From positions 1 to 25,835 of the forward strand of contig DEKU01000006.1 in NCBI GenBank assembly GCA_002354035.1: a stretch of DNA of 25,835 bases, written 5' to 3'. Numbering within the stretch: position 1 is the first letter of the stretch; the number at the start of each line of letters is the position of its first letter. The position numbers and the translations under genes are program-made. This document shows, piece by piece, positions 1 to 7,259 of the stretch. This DNA comes from Bacteroidales bacterium UBA2714 (GTDB lineage: Bacteria; Bacteroidota; Bacteroidia; Bacteroidales; P3). The notes under the pieces are model-generated. The model did not search any database. It was not told where the DNA came from and was given only the letters and a program-made list of their open reading frames with translations.

Positions 1-23
1 AGGTCGCCGCCAATCTTTTTAAG

Positions 24-50
24 GGGAGCCGAGTGCGGCTCCCTTTTTTT
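24..50 (+). terminator. Rho-independent terminator
   Basis: An 8-bp perfect stem (GGGAGCCG at 24-31 with CGGCTCCC at 36-43) closes a 4-base AGTG loop and is followed by seven T. It would end a plus-strand transcript whose gene lies before the window. Confidence 0.85.
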
Positions 51-195
51 GTTTTATCAGAAGGCCGTGCGCGGTGGCCTCTTTTCTGTCTTTGGGGGTG
101 CCGTGAACGGCTTCCCCGCCGGATTTTCTTTCCATCGTAGGGATGTGTGTGTGTTAAGTTGGAAACTTTTTCTTAGCTATGTCTGACTTTTTTTG

Positions 196-203
196 TATCT
201 TTA
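196..203 (+). promoter_or_regulatory. Bacteroidetes -7 box for the 278-2991 operon
   Basis: TATCTTTA is one base from the Bacteroidetes -7 consensus TAnnTTTG. It sits about 75 bases before the first gene of the secreted-protein operon. No clear TTTG -33 element is seen at the usual spacing (TTAG at 173-176), so this is a moderate call. Confidence 0.45.
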
Positions 204-277
204 CACTTCAATCAAAAGAAACTCTGCCTTATGCAATAAAGCACCCGCTGTCGCGTTAATAGGAAAAAATCATCTTT

Positions 278-1300
278 ATGAAACGCAAACTTTTTCTTTT
301 AGCATCGATTCTGCTCGTCATGTCTATAGCCGCTCAGGCGCAGCAGACTCTTGTCAACTCCTTTTGGCACAACGGGTATAACTTTATTTCCATTCCCGAC
401 CAGACCGACAGCTCCTACACCACCTTCATGGGCACCCTCCACGAAGGGGCCGATGCCCAACCCTTTCTCAAGACTTCTTCTCCCGACCTCTTTTTCCATC
501 CCAACCAGCTTGGCAATGCCTGGACCGACACCATTATCTATTTCCGTGACAGCATCATCCACAAAACCATCGCCCGACAGGAAGTGCTCCTTCTGTATGG
601 CTACGACCGCACCCTCCTCGACATTTTCATCCGTTACGACGGCACTTCCCGCAACTCATTCTACACCTTCGCCCATGGTCTCGACACCCTTCTCGAGTCC
701 GAGGTTCGTCGCCAAATCATAGGCACCTACCGCACCAACGGACAGACCTGGACCATCACCCCCGACAGCATCATTATCAGCAAACACAGCTCCCGCAATC
801 AGCGTCCCACCTCGTTCGCGTATAACCTCCGGTGGGGCAATTTCGACAATCTCGAGCGCATCCTTGTCCTCAGCGATGGCCGCAACCTCGACATCGCCTT
901 CACCCCCGACGGCATCGACCTCTACAATGGCATCATCCATCATGAGGACGACATCGATTGGGTCACCCGTGGCAAACTGCTCTGCCATCTTTCCAAAACC
1001 AACCTCGACCAGCCCGTCCCCGGACGTTGGCCCGAAGCCTCCACCCGTCTCCTCACCCGTGGCTACCTCAATGCCTATCCTCTCGAGGTGCTCCGCCTCA
1101 TCCGTAACGAAATCTTTGCCCGTCGTGGCTACCGCTTTTCCGACCCCAAACTCGTCTCCTTCTTCGGAAAGGAAGGCCCCTGGTACAGCCAGGCGCTCAA
1201 CACCCCTGCCACCCAGCCCCTCTCCGAAATCGAAACCCTCAACATCCAGCTCATCAAAACCATCGAGCACGAACGTCAATCACAATCCAACAATAAGTAG
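278..1300 (+). CDS. Secreted YARHG-domain protein
   Basis: A 340-aa protein with an N-terminal signal peptide (basic start, hydrophobic core, probable cleavage after AQA near residue 22), so it is exported. The C-terminal part, about residues 255-310, matches the YARHG domain: an RNEIFARRGY core near residue 280 followed by a phenylalanine pair and GPWYS. YARHG is an extracellular domain of unknown function, often attached to other secreted modules. The N-terminal half is not recognised, but it carries the motif YTFAHGL near residue 130, and the next gene ends in a similar YTFSHGL, which suggests a shared module. The start has the purine-rich run AGGAAAAAAT 9 bases upstream. It heads an operon: the next gene starts 6 bases after the stop. 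Role unknown. Confidence 0.8.
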   Translation: MKRKLFLLASILLVMSIAAQAQQTLVNSFWHNGYNFISIPDQTDSSYTTFMGTLHEGADAQPFLKTSSPDLFFHPNQLGNAWTDTIIYFRDSIIHKTIARQEVLLLYGYDRTLLDIFIRYDGTSRNSFYTFAHGLDTLLESEVRRQIIGTYRTNGQTWTITPDSIIISKHSSRNQRPTSFAYNLRWGNFDNLERILVLSDGRNLDIAFTPDGIDLYNGIIHHEDDIDWVTRGKLLCHLSKTNLDQPVPGRWPEASTRLLTRGYLNAYPLEVLRLIRNEIFARRGYRFSDPKLVSFFGKEGPWYSQALNTPATQPLSEIETLNIQLIKTIEHERQSQSNNK

Positions 1301-1306
1301 CACGTC

Positions 1307-1852
1307 ATGAAACATCTCCTCCTCCTTTCCGCAGCCCTCCTGCTGGCCGTCTCCTGTTGCCCTCCCCAGACCGAGCAGCCCGACCCCATGGCCTCGTTCC
1401 TCCAGCCGGTGCAGACCATCCCTCTGTCCGACAATTCTACCCTCCAGCTTTTCCGCAGTGCGGACTCCCTCAATTTCATTACCCTCTGCCTCCTGCAAAG
1501 TGATGGCACCGTCGACGAGTGTATGACCCTCGGCAATGCCAACTACTGCACTTCCGCCACGGGCGAAATCGTGCTCGACACCGTCTCCTTCCACGCCGGC
1601 ATCCCTGCCTATATCCTCCGCACCTATGATATCAGCTCCACCTACGGAGCCGAGACGTGGTATGTCCTTTCGCCGCTCTACGACTTTGACCCCACAGGCT
1701 TCTTCCGCATCGACCGCCTTCCCCTCGACATGCTCTCCCTTTCCACCCAGCCAGACGGGCTCTCCCGCATCATCGCATACTCCGACCCGCAACACTCCGA
1801 CAGCACCCTCTACACCTTCTCCCACGGCCTCCTTACCCCTGCCAAACTATGA
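1307..1852 (+). CDS. Small lipoprotein, unknown family
   Basis: A 181-aa protein whose N-terminus (MKHLLLL, hydrophobic run, then AVSCC) reads as a lipoprotein signal with the lipidated cysteine at residue 17. I recognise no domain. It ends in a segment with YTFSHGL that resembles a motif in the preceding YARHG protein, so the two may share a fold. It starts 6 bases after the upstream stop, and its own stop overlaps the next start by 4 bases (ATGA), which points to one mRNA and translational coupling. Probably anchored in the inner or outer membrane, facing the periplasm or the outside. Confidence 0.72.
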   Translation: MKHLLLLSAALLLAVSCCPPQTEQPDPMASFLQPVQTIPLSDNSTLQLFRSADSLNFITLCLLQSDGTVDECMTLGNANYCTSATGEIVLDTVSFHAGIPAYILRTYDISSTYGAETWYVLSPLYDFDPTGFFRIDRLPLDMLSLSTQPDGLSRIIAYSDPQHSDSTLYTFSHGLLTPAKL

Positions 1853-2991
1853 AACACCTGCTGCTGCCTTTTCTCGTTGCCCTGACCGTCTCTGCTGCTG
1901 CGCAGGACATCATCCGTGTCACCCAGGCCGAGTACCAGCGGCATGCTTCCCACAGTAAGAACCAGCTTTTCGACACGCTCCTTGTCCCCGAGGCAGAGCG
2001 TCAGGCTACCGTCAAACTATACTACTACGAAGCCCTCGACGACCACGAGCGCGCCCTCTTCGCCAGTCGTCAGCTCTCCATCCAAGTGGGTGTTTTCACC
2101 CCTTCGGGAATCAAAGCCGTCTATATCCGCCATCCCCAATACGGCAAAAGCCGCCTTTATCCCAACGGCATGATTTACAACTATGTCTACTGCGATGCCT
2201 TTGCCCTCTCGCGCACCGGCCTTCTGGCCCTCTCCACCCTCAGCGACTCCCTCTACCAGTCCACCCTCTCGCTCCTCTCCCTGCGGGGCTGGGACCTTGC
2301 TCCGCTCCGTTCCTATGCTTATCATGTGACCCCTTACGATTTCCACTTCACCTCCTCTGGCTGGCTCTATTTCCGGGGTGGCTACGACTATTATAAAGTC
2401 CTCCTGCCCGTCCCCGCCTTCCGCGACAACTGCATCTTCGACGACCTCGTCATCTCCCATCAGGAATTTCTCACCGCCCAGGCCCATGCCCAGCGCTACA
2501 ACCTCCAGCGGCTCGACCGACAGCCCACCGCTGCCGACACCGCCGCCGTCCACCGCTATGCCCAGTCCGACAACATCCTTTTCCAGATAGTCCTCGGCGA
2601 AAGCTATTCAGGCCAGTTTGGTCAGGGCGGTCCAGCTTTTATCGAGCTGGGAGCGGGCGACTTCTGTGCCACGCGCCTCCTTTCCGACACCACACTCATG
2701 CCCTGCTGCAATATGCAGCTCTCCCACGACCATCTGTTCTCCGGCATCTCTCACGAGGAAGGAGGAGGACCCGTCGAGGTTCCGGCGTTCATCTATATCT
2801 ATCCCTATCCCGAAAACAGCCGCCATGTTGCCGACCCCTACGTCTATCAGACCACGCCCGCCTGGGTTCCCTCCGGCATCAATAACTTCTGGGGGCCTGA
2901 CGGGTGGCTTTATGTCGAAGGGTGGGACTGGCGCACCTCACAAAGCACCTATCACAAAGTCCGTCTCCCCCAGTCCGAACCCTCACGATGA
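1849..2991 (+). CDS. Secreted protein with an internal duplication, unknown function
   Basis: A 380-aa protein with a signal peptide (MKHLLLPFLVALTVSAAAQ, cleavage near residue 19). No known domain was recognised. The protein looks like two copies of a unit of roughly 170-180 residues. The first half ends in GWLYFRGGYDYYKVLLP (171-187). The second ends in GWLYVEGWDW followed by YHKVRLP (352-374). Each half also begins with a similar helix-like stretch (VTQAEYQRHA at 24-33, ISHQEFLTAQ at 202-211). It is the last gene of the three-gene secreted operon, translationally coupled to the lipoprotein before it, and stops 17 bases from the convergent dehydrogenase gene. The second half has extra cysteines (CC near 286). 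Confidence 0.75.
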   Translation: MKHLLLPFLVALTVSAAAQDIIRVTQAEYQRHASHSKNQLFDTLLVPEAERQATVKLYYYEALDDHERALFASRQLSIQVGVFTPSGIKAVYIRHPQYGKSRLYPNGMIYNYVYCDAFALSRTGLLALSTLSDSLYQSTLSLLSLRGWDLAPLRSYAYHVTPYDFHFTSSGWLYFRGGYDYYKVLLPVPAFRDNCIFDDLVISHQEFLTAQAHAQRYNLQRLDRQPTAADTAAVHRYAQSDNILFQIVLGESYSGQFGQGGPAFIELGAGDFCATRLLSDTTLMPCCNMQLSHDHLFSGISHEEGGGPVEVPAFIYIYPYPENSRHVADPYVYQTTPAWVPSGINNFWGPDGWLYVEGWDWRTSQSTYHKVRLPQSEPSR

Positions 2992-3008
2992 ATCGTTCCC
3001 CTCAGTCT

Positions 3009-3881
3009 CTATGCAGTCTGCTTCCCGCCGTTCTGCATCCCGTTGGGCAGCTTCATCTGCATTCCCTGTCGCATCATGCCGTCCCACCAGCGGGCGGGCA
3101 GTAGCGTGTGCGCCCATATAGCCGTCGTGGCAAACCGCCCAATCCTGTAGCGTGTCTTGGGGCAGCGGCTGTTCACGGCACGGCTGATGGCGCGTGTCAC
3201 CACCTTCGGGCTCGACAGATACTTCCCCGCATAGGCTTCGTGCAGCAGGTCGGCCTCCTGTAGGGCCTCCTTCTCGTATGCCGTCCCTTTCGACGACTCG
3301 GCCAGATGCCTTGCGGCAATGATGCCCCAGTCCGTCTTGATGCCGCCGGGCTCTATCAGCACCACATCCACCCCAAAAGGCTTCATCTCCATCCTGAGGG
3401 CGTCGCTCAGAGCCTCCACCGCATATTTCGACACATGATACCAAGCCCCGAAAGGCATCACCATCTTCCCGGCTATCGACGAGGTGTTGATAATCCTTCC
3501 CTCGCGCTGCTTCCGCATCACGGGCAGCACCAGTCGGCACAGCTCGGCCAGGCCGAACACATTCACCTCCACCTGCCGCCGGGCCTCCTCCATCGTCACA
3601 TTCTCCACCGCCCCGAAATAGCCATATCCCGCGTTGTTCACCAGCACATCAATCCTTCCTTCGGCCTCCATCACGGCCTTCACGCCCGCTGTCATCGAGG
3701 CCTCGTCCGTCACATCCATCCTCATCGTCCTCACCCCGTCGGTCTTCAGCGGCTCCATCAGTTCCGTTCTCCTTGCGGCGGCATACACCGTGTGTCCCTG
3801 CCGTGCCAATGTCTGTGCGGCATCAAATCCTATGCCGCTGCTCGCTCCTGTAATCAGGATAACCTTCTTGTTTTTCTTCAT
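3009..3881 (-). CDS. Short-chain dehydrogenase/reductase (SDR)
   Basis: A 290-aa classical-type SDR, a cytosolic NAD(P)-dependent oxidoreductase of unknown substrate. The sequence shows the cofactor-binding TGASSGIG at residues 11-18, the NNAG motif at 82-85, the catalytic serine in NTSS (134-135) and the YxxxK pair Y148/K152. Arginines at 37-38 (AARR), just after the second beta strand, would fit an NADPH preference. The C-terminal 80 residues are longer than the minimal fold and end in a glycine/methionine/lysine-rich tail. The start is the only ATG that keeps the whole Rossmann strand. A probable frameshifted small gene ends 17 bases upstream on the same strand, so the two may have been co-transcribed. 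Convergent with the secreted operon. Confidence 0.93.
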   Translation of the reverse strand: MKKNKKVILITGASSGIGFDAAQTLARQGHTVYAAARRTELMEPLKTDGVRTMRMDVTDEASMTAGVKAVMEAEGRIDVLVNNAGYGYFGAVENVTMEEARRQVEVNVFGLAELCRLVLPVMRKQREGRIINTSSIAGKMVMPFGAWYHVSKYAVEALSDALRMEMKPFGVDVVLIEPGGIKTDWGIIAARHLAESSKGTAYEKEALQEADLLHEAYAGKYLSSPKVVTRAISRAVNSRCPKTRYRIGRFATTAIWAHTLLPARWWDGMMRQGMQMKLPNGMQNGGKQTA

Positions 3882-3898
3882 AACAATGTATCGACAAT

Positions 3899-4083
3899 TT
3901 ATTTTCTTTTGTTCGTAATCATTGCCGCGCCCTCAAATACACATACCTCTGCCGCCAGTGTGTTGAGGTTGTGGAAACGGCTGTAGTCTTCTTTTTGTGC
4001 TGCTATGGCTCCTCCAGGCTCTCCTAATAATCCTTCACACACAACACATTTTCGCTGAGAGTCTTAATCTCGTCTGCAATCAT
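3899..4083 (-). pseudogene. Probable frameshifted 61-codon small gene
   Basis: Reading the minus strand from an ATG at 4083, the frame gives MIADEIKTLSENVLCVKDY and then hits TAG. A -1 shift at that point (TAT to TTA) reopens a frame that begins LGEPGGAIAAQKEDYSRF and runs for 42 codons to a TAA at 3901-3899, ending AAMITNKRK. Codon choice in both parts (CTC, AAC, CTG, GCG, GAG) looks like real coding sequence, and the joined product is a normal hydrophilic 61-aa polypeptide. The stop is 17 bases before the SDR start, an operon-like gap. I do not recognise the family. It may be a decayed gene, a sequencing or assembly error, programmed frameshifting, or chance. Confidence 0.35.
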
Positions 4084-4097
4084 AACGTAGTCGGTTC

Positions 4098-4116
4098 TGC
4101 TCAATTTTGTTGAGCA
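4098..4116. repeat. Short inverted repeat
   Basis: TGCTCAA (4098-4104) and TTGAGCA (4110-4116) form a perfect 7-bp palindrome around 5 bases, just upstream of the ATG of the possible small minus-strand gene. It could be an operator or a leader hairpin. A second 6-bp inverted repeat (GCCCAC/GTGGGC) lies at 4162-4175, before the plus-strand promoter. Confidence 0.4.
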
Positions 4117-4192
4117 AACAACGCCAAAAGCCTTTAATTATTGCCCTGCAGGGTAAAAGAAGCCCACTTGTGGGCAGTTGGCATCGACGGGG

Positions 4193-4222
4193 TTCGGATG
4201 TCGATTCTTTTTCGTATCTTTG
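4193..4222 (+). promoter_or_regulatory. Bacteroidetes promoter for the DUF3298 lipoprotein
   Basis: A perfect -7 box TATCTTTG lies at 4215-4222, with TTCG at 4193-4196 as a degenerate -33 element (18 bases between). The start codon follows 25 bases after the -7 box, giving a short leader. Confidence 0.75.
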
Positions 4223-4247
4223 CAACCACAAACAACCCCTGCACATC

Positions 4248-5078
4248 ATGAAAAGAACCGTCCTATGTACCCTGTTGGCCAGCCTCTTGCTGGCCGCCTG
4301 TCAACAACAGCCCCAACCCTTCAAAGCCTACAACTACGAGGACCACCGCTGCTACGTGCTGACCGCCGACTCGCAGGTCTGGCCCGACGGCCCCGCCCTC
4401 GGTGTGGACAACAGCTATTGCATCCAGTGGCCCGCCAGCGGCACCCTCACCCCCGAGGCCGAAGCCGAGTTGCTGCGCCGCTGCTTTGCCGACAGCACCG
4501 CCACCTCCTTCCGCCAAGCCGCCGACCGCTGGCTGGATAACTTCTGGCTCTACGACGACCTCGACCTCGTGATCCACTCCCAGCGCGTGGACAGCCTCGG
4601 CAGCCTGCAACCCTTCAGCTATGCCAAGAAAACCGGCACCCTGCGCCGCGACAGCAACCTCGTCACCTTTATCTTCAACACTGAGACCTACACCGCCTAT
4701 GCCGCCCACGGCCTTTACACCTCCCATTATACCGTCTTCGACCTCGACACCAAGCGCATAGTGCACCTCAACGACCTTGTCGACACCGCCCAGCTGGGTC
4801 CCGTCATCCTCCGCGCCATCGAAGACCTCGTCACCAACCAGGCGGTGAACGAATGCCTCTTCGACGAATACCGCACCGTGGGGAGCATCGCCGTGCCGGA
4901 AGACTTCTACATCGACTCCTCCCGCTCGGTCATCAACCTCGTTTTCCAAACCTACGACTTAGCGCCCTACGCCTGCGGCATACAGACCGTGGCCCTGCCC
5001 ATCTTCTGGCTCTCGAAGCACCTGCCCCTGACCCCCTACTGCAAAGAGCTGTTCGGCCCCGGCTGCTCCATTGACTGA
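4248..5078 (+). CDS. DUF3298/RsiV-type lipoprotein
   Basis: A 276-aa lipoprotein: MKRTVLCTLLASLLLAAC is a textbook lipobox with the lipidated cysteine at residue 18. The frame is open further upstream, but this ATG is chosen because it sits 25 bases after a perfect promoter box and begins the signal peptide. The C-terminal half fits the DUF3298 (RsiV-like) fold: it has FDLDTKRIVHLNDLVD and a late motif VFQTYDLAPYACGIQTVALP, matching the family's pattern of an aromatic strand followed by YxxAPYAxG. Family members occur in anti-sigma factor RsiV and in many Bacteroidetes envelope proteins, where they may bind lysozyme or glycans. No transmembrane or sigma-factor partner is nearby, so no anti-sigma role is claimed. 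Confidence 0.82.
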   Translation: MKRTVLCTLLASLLLAACQQQPQPFKAYNYEDHRCYVLTADSQVWPDGPALGVDNSYCIQWPASGTLTPEAEAELLRRCFADSTATSFRQAADRWLDNFWLYDDLDLVIHSQRVDSLGSLQPFSYAKKTGTLRRDSNLVTFIFNTETYTAYAAHGLYTSHYTVFDLDTKRIVHLNDLVDTAQLGPVILRAIEDLVTNQAVNECLFDEYRTVGSIAVPEDFYIDSSRSVINLVFQTYDLAPYACGIQTVALPIFWLSKHLPLTPYCKELFGPGCSID

Positions 5079-5080
5079 CG

Positions 5081-5103
5081 GCGGCGCGGGCTGCCGCGTC
5101 TTT
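5081..5103. terminator. Possible shared terminator between convergent genes
   Basis: A GC-rich hairpin (GCGGC at 5081-5085 with GCCGC at 5093-5097) sits in the 23-base gap between two convergent genes. It is followed by only a short broken T run, so it would be weak. Confidence 0.35.
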
Positions 5104-5965
5104 ACTTATGCCGACACCCCAGCGGCATCAGGCAGCGGAATATGCTCAAAGCTGTCTCTGTGTCCACGAGGTTGGTGCGTGCCTCGGTGAGCGACCGCGT
5201 GCTGACTATCGGGCATGCCTCGTCCTTCACATTCACCAGCATACTTTTCTGCAACAGTTTCCATTGGTGGCCTCCGGGAGCCATAATCAGTTCCGGGCAT
5301 TGGAACCTCACATCCCTCGGCTCCCGCTCGCCCAATGGCTGAATCCGGACGGAACCGTAGACATCCTTGCCCATCATCAGCCCTATCCAGAGTGCCAAGA
5401 TCCTGTACCCCCGGTGGAAATGAACCTTCTGGGTGAGAGGTCGGTAAGTGCTTAGACTGTGGTTCACCCCGAGGAGGTCTAAATACAACCCATGCTCGTC
5501 GGCGGGGATAAAGCCCAGATTCTCCATGGCCTTCAGCATATCGTTCCACGCATCGAACCCCTTTTCAACTCCTTTTGGGGTAAGAATGAAATGCTGCATC
5601 GGCCCCTGCGGCACCTCCTCGGCCACCGTCGGCTGGGGCGGCGGCGTCAACTCCGAATCGACGTTGGTCTGGGGTTGGCGCGCGGTGGTGCCGACGTCGT
5701 CCCAGTCGTTCATATACGCAATTATGTCATTGCGGTAGTCCTTCAGCTCCTTGGCAAAGTCCAGATTTTTCTGCTTCAGCCTGAAAAATTCAATCATCGC
5801 CTTCTGCCGGGGCAGGCTGATGTCCAATTTATTACAATAATCGATAAACTCCTGACGCGTGGTCATGCCCAGCAACGTGGCCTCATGTGCGGAGAAGTCC
5901 TCCGACGGCTGCTCCGAGGCCGAAATGGTGGATACGAACGTACTATGTCCACGTGCGGAATTCAT
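5102..5965 (-). CDS. Conserved-looking hypothetical cytosolic protein
   Basis: A 287-aa protein without signal peptide or membrane segment; I do not recognise the family. Residues 34-90 are helical and charged (MTTRQEFIDYCNKL, then a Lys/Glu-rich stretch), followed by a Pro/Thr/Gln-rich linker at about 95-118. A mixed domain follows from about 125 (ILTPKGVEKGFDAW, then WIGLMMGKDVYGSVRI). The layout suggests an N-terminal coiled or helical module joined by a flexible linker to a globular C-terminal domain. The start at 5965 is 58 bases from a perfect minus-strand promoter box. It stands alone as a single-gene unit, convergent with the DUF3298 gene. Confidence 0.7.
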   Translation of the reverse strand: MNSARGHSTFVSTISASEQPSEDFSAHEATLLGMTTRQEFIDYCNKLDISLPRQKAMIEFFRLKQKNLDFAKELKDYRNDIIAYMNDWDDVGTTARQPQTNVDSELTPPPQPTVAEEVPQGPMQHFILTPKGVEKGFDAWNDMLKAMENLGFIPADEHGLYLDLLGVNHSLSTYRPLTQKVHFHRGYRILALWIGLMMGKDVYGSVRIQPLGEREPRDVRFQCPELIMAPGGHQWKLLQKSMLVNVKDEACPIVSTRSLTEARTNLVDTETALSIFRCLMPLGCRHK

Positions 5966-6023
5966 TGATCACAAATGGGTTAAAGGTGGGCAGGTTGACC
6001 GAATTAATACATTTTTTCCGTCG

Positions 6024-6031
6024 CAAAGATA
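6024..6031 (-). promoter_or_regulatory. Bacteroidetes -7 box for the 5102-5965 gene
   Basis: The minus strand reads TATCTTTG here (CAAAGATA on plus), with TTTA about 19 bases further upstream as a plausible -33 element. The expected start of transcription lies roughly 50 bases before the ATG at 5965. Confidence 0.75.
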
Positions 6032-6179
6032 AGCTTTTTATACCACATAAACTTTTTTCATGATATTAAATATGGTTAAAAACAACTCGAAGACAACCTG
6101 AAGACAACCCGTTGCATGCGGGCAGACCACCCCAAGTGGCGGTTGTCCTGAAAGGCCGCTGTAAGCCACCAAAGGGACA

Positions 6180-6187
6180 TATCTTTG
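6180..6187 (+). promoter_or_regulatory. Bacteroidetes -7 box in the 6-kb intergenic region
   Basis: A perfect TATCTTTG followed by GCA, 28 bases before the ATG at 6216. That spacing is nearly the same as at the DUF3298 promoter. No clear TTTG -33 element is seen. Confidence 0.55.
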
Positions 6188-6215
6188 CAGCCGGAAACAC
6201 AACACAAAGCACATC

Positions 6216-6626
6216 ATGACACACCCCAATCGCCCCACCCCGGTGGATCCCTCCGCCTCCAGTCCCCCAGCCTCCAGAGCGCCACCCCTCGGTTGCTGCC
6301 ATTTCTCCGCCCGTTCATCGTTAAATCCCCGTCAGTTCATCGTTCGGGGAACGATGAAGGAACGGGGAAGGAGGGAGGAACAGTATGCTAAGCAGTGGGT
6401 CGGCAGCCTGAGCAGGACCCCGAACGAGGGGGAGCGCGACCCATCGGCGACGAAGGCGGAAACAGAGGGTAGCGGACAGAACAATGCCGTCTGCACCACC
6501 GGCGAAGCACCTACTTTTGCATCCGGAATGGGGAAGGAACAGGAAGATTGGGCGAAGGATCCTACGGGGTGGGAGGACGGGAGAGGGGAGGGGCGTTGGA
6601 GTGGTCAGTGCCAATGGGAAAAATGA
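6216..6626 (+). CDS. Doubtful ORF behind a good promoter box
   Basis: A 136-codon ORF starts 28 bases after a perfect TATCTTTG. The product is low in complexity: the first 40 residues are Pro/Ser/Ala-rich, the rest is Gly/Glu/Lys/Arg-rich, and no domain, signal peptide or hydrophobic core is visible. The plus strand changes from C-rich to G-rich inside it, at about 6345, and a short inverted repeat lies at that point. I infer that the ORF may be an accidental fusion of an old gene start with unrelated DNA. It could also be simply non-coding. The whole stretch 5966-6655 holds no other gene I can support. Confidence 0.22.
   Translation: MTHPNRPTPVDPSASSPPASRAPPLGCCHFSARSSLNPRQFIVRGTMKERGRREEQYAKQWVGSLSRTPNEGERDPSATKAETEGSGQNNAVCTTGEAPTFASGMGKEQEDWAKDPTGWEDGRGEGRWSGQCQWEK
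6314..6358. repeat. Cluster of TTCATCGTT repeats, one pair inverted
   Basis: TTCATCGTT occurs at 6314-6322 and again at 6336-6344. The second copy is followed after CGGGG by its exact reverse complement AACGATGAA (6350-6358), forming a 9-bp hairpin. It lies where strand composition changes. It could be a protein-binding site, a transcript hairpin or a rearrangement scar. Confidence 0.5.
6490..6519 (+). promoter_or_regulatory. Probable Bacteroidetes promoter for 6656-7241
   Basis: TACTTTTG (6512-6519) fits TAnnTTTG, with TCTG (6490-6493) as a degenerate -33 element. It would give a leader of about 130 bases before the gene at 6656. Confidence 0.5.
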
Positions 6627-6655
6627 ACAGTTTAACCTTTAAAAATTAAGTCATT

Positions 6656-7003
6656 ATGATTGTTGTAATAAAACATAAGCAGTTGAGTGTATTTTTGAAA
6701 GATGACCACGGGATGCATCACCGGCTGGTGTTTGCGGAGATGGCCGACGACCGCGCCAGGCAGTTGGTGCGCGAATATGGCTACCGGCCGGAGTGGGTGT
6801 ATGCCCTGATACATGAGGAGGTGGTGTACCAGCACTCGGTGGATGACAGCCTGGTGGAGGAGGTGCTGTCGCGGCTGCCCCAGCAGGAGCGACGGGTGGA
6901 GGCCGTGTGGCTGGCGGCGGTGCGCACCATCGTGCCGCAGGCGGAGCGGATAGTGCGGCTGAGGGGCTGCGGAAAGTTGGAAATGAAGTATATTAACGAA
7001 TAA
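6656..7003 (+). CDS. Small protein of unknown function, paired with DUF4248
   Basis: A 115-aa cytosolic protein, acidic in its middle and predicted largely helical after a short beta start (MIVVIKHKQLSVFLKDD). I do not recognise the family. The ATG follows an AT-rich leader ending in TTAAGTCATT, a common Bacteroidales arrangement. The gene ends 13 bases before the DUF4248 gene and is clearly in the same operon. Its G-rich coding strand fits the surrounding strand composition, and the frame keeps amphipathic helices, so it is very probably a real gene. Confidence 0.7.
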   Translation: MIVVIKHKQLSVFLKDDHGMHHRLVFAEMADDRARQLVREYGYRPEWVYALIHEEVVYQHSVDDSLVEEVLSRLPQQERRVEAVWLAAVRTIVPQAERIVRLRGCGKLEMKYINE

Positions 7004-7016
7004 AAACGAACGAGTT

Positions 7017-7241
7017 ATGGAAAAGGATTTTGTTTTCAGGCCTTATGGCAAGAGCGAGTTGGCTTTGTTGTATATCAAAGCGAATGTGTCGCAACGGGTG
7101 GCGTTGAATTGGCTGAACCAGGAGATTGCGCTGTATCCGGGGTTGCTGGACCGTCTGCATGAGTTGGGCTACAAGCCCAAGCAGCGCATCATAACCCTGG
7201 CACAGCTGCGGGCTATCGTGGATGCGATAGGGGCACCGTAA
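7017..7241 (+). CDS. DUF4248 family protein
   Basis: A 74-aa protein matching the DUF4248 pattern of Bacteroidetes: an N-terminal FRPYGKSELALLYIKANVS (an (Y)GrxELAxlY core), then a helix with NWLNQEIALYPGL, a glycine turn (LGYKPKQR) and a C-terminal helix TLAQLRAIVDAIG. The order is what one expects of a small helix-turn-helix-like fold, and the full length agrees with the family. Function is unknown. From general knowledge of Bacteroides genomes, members often lie near HU-like DNA-binding proteins and in accessory regions. An HU gene lies 2.9 kb further on. The gene is co-transcribed with the preceding small protein and convergent with the RyR protein (18-base gap). Confidence 0.82.
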   Translation: MEKDFVFRPYGKSELALLYIKANVSQRVALNWLNQEIALYPGLLDRLHELGYKPKQRIITLAQLRAIVDAIGAP

Positions 7242-7259
7242 GGCGAGGGAGAGGGAGCG

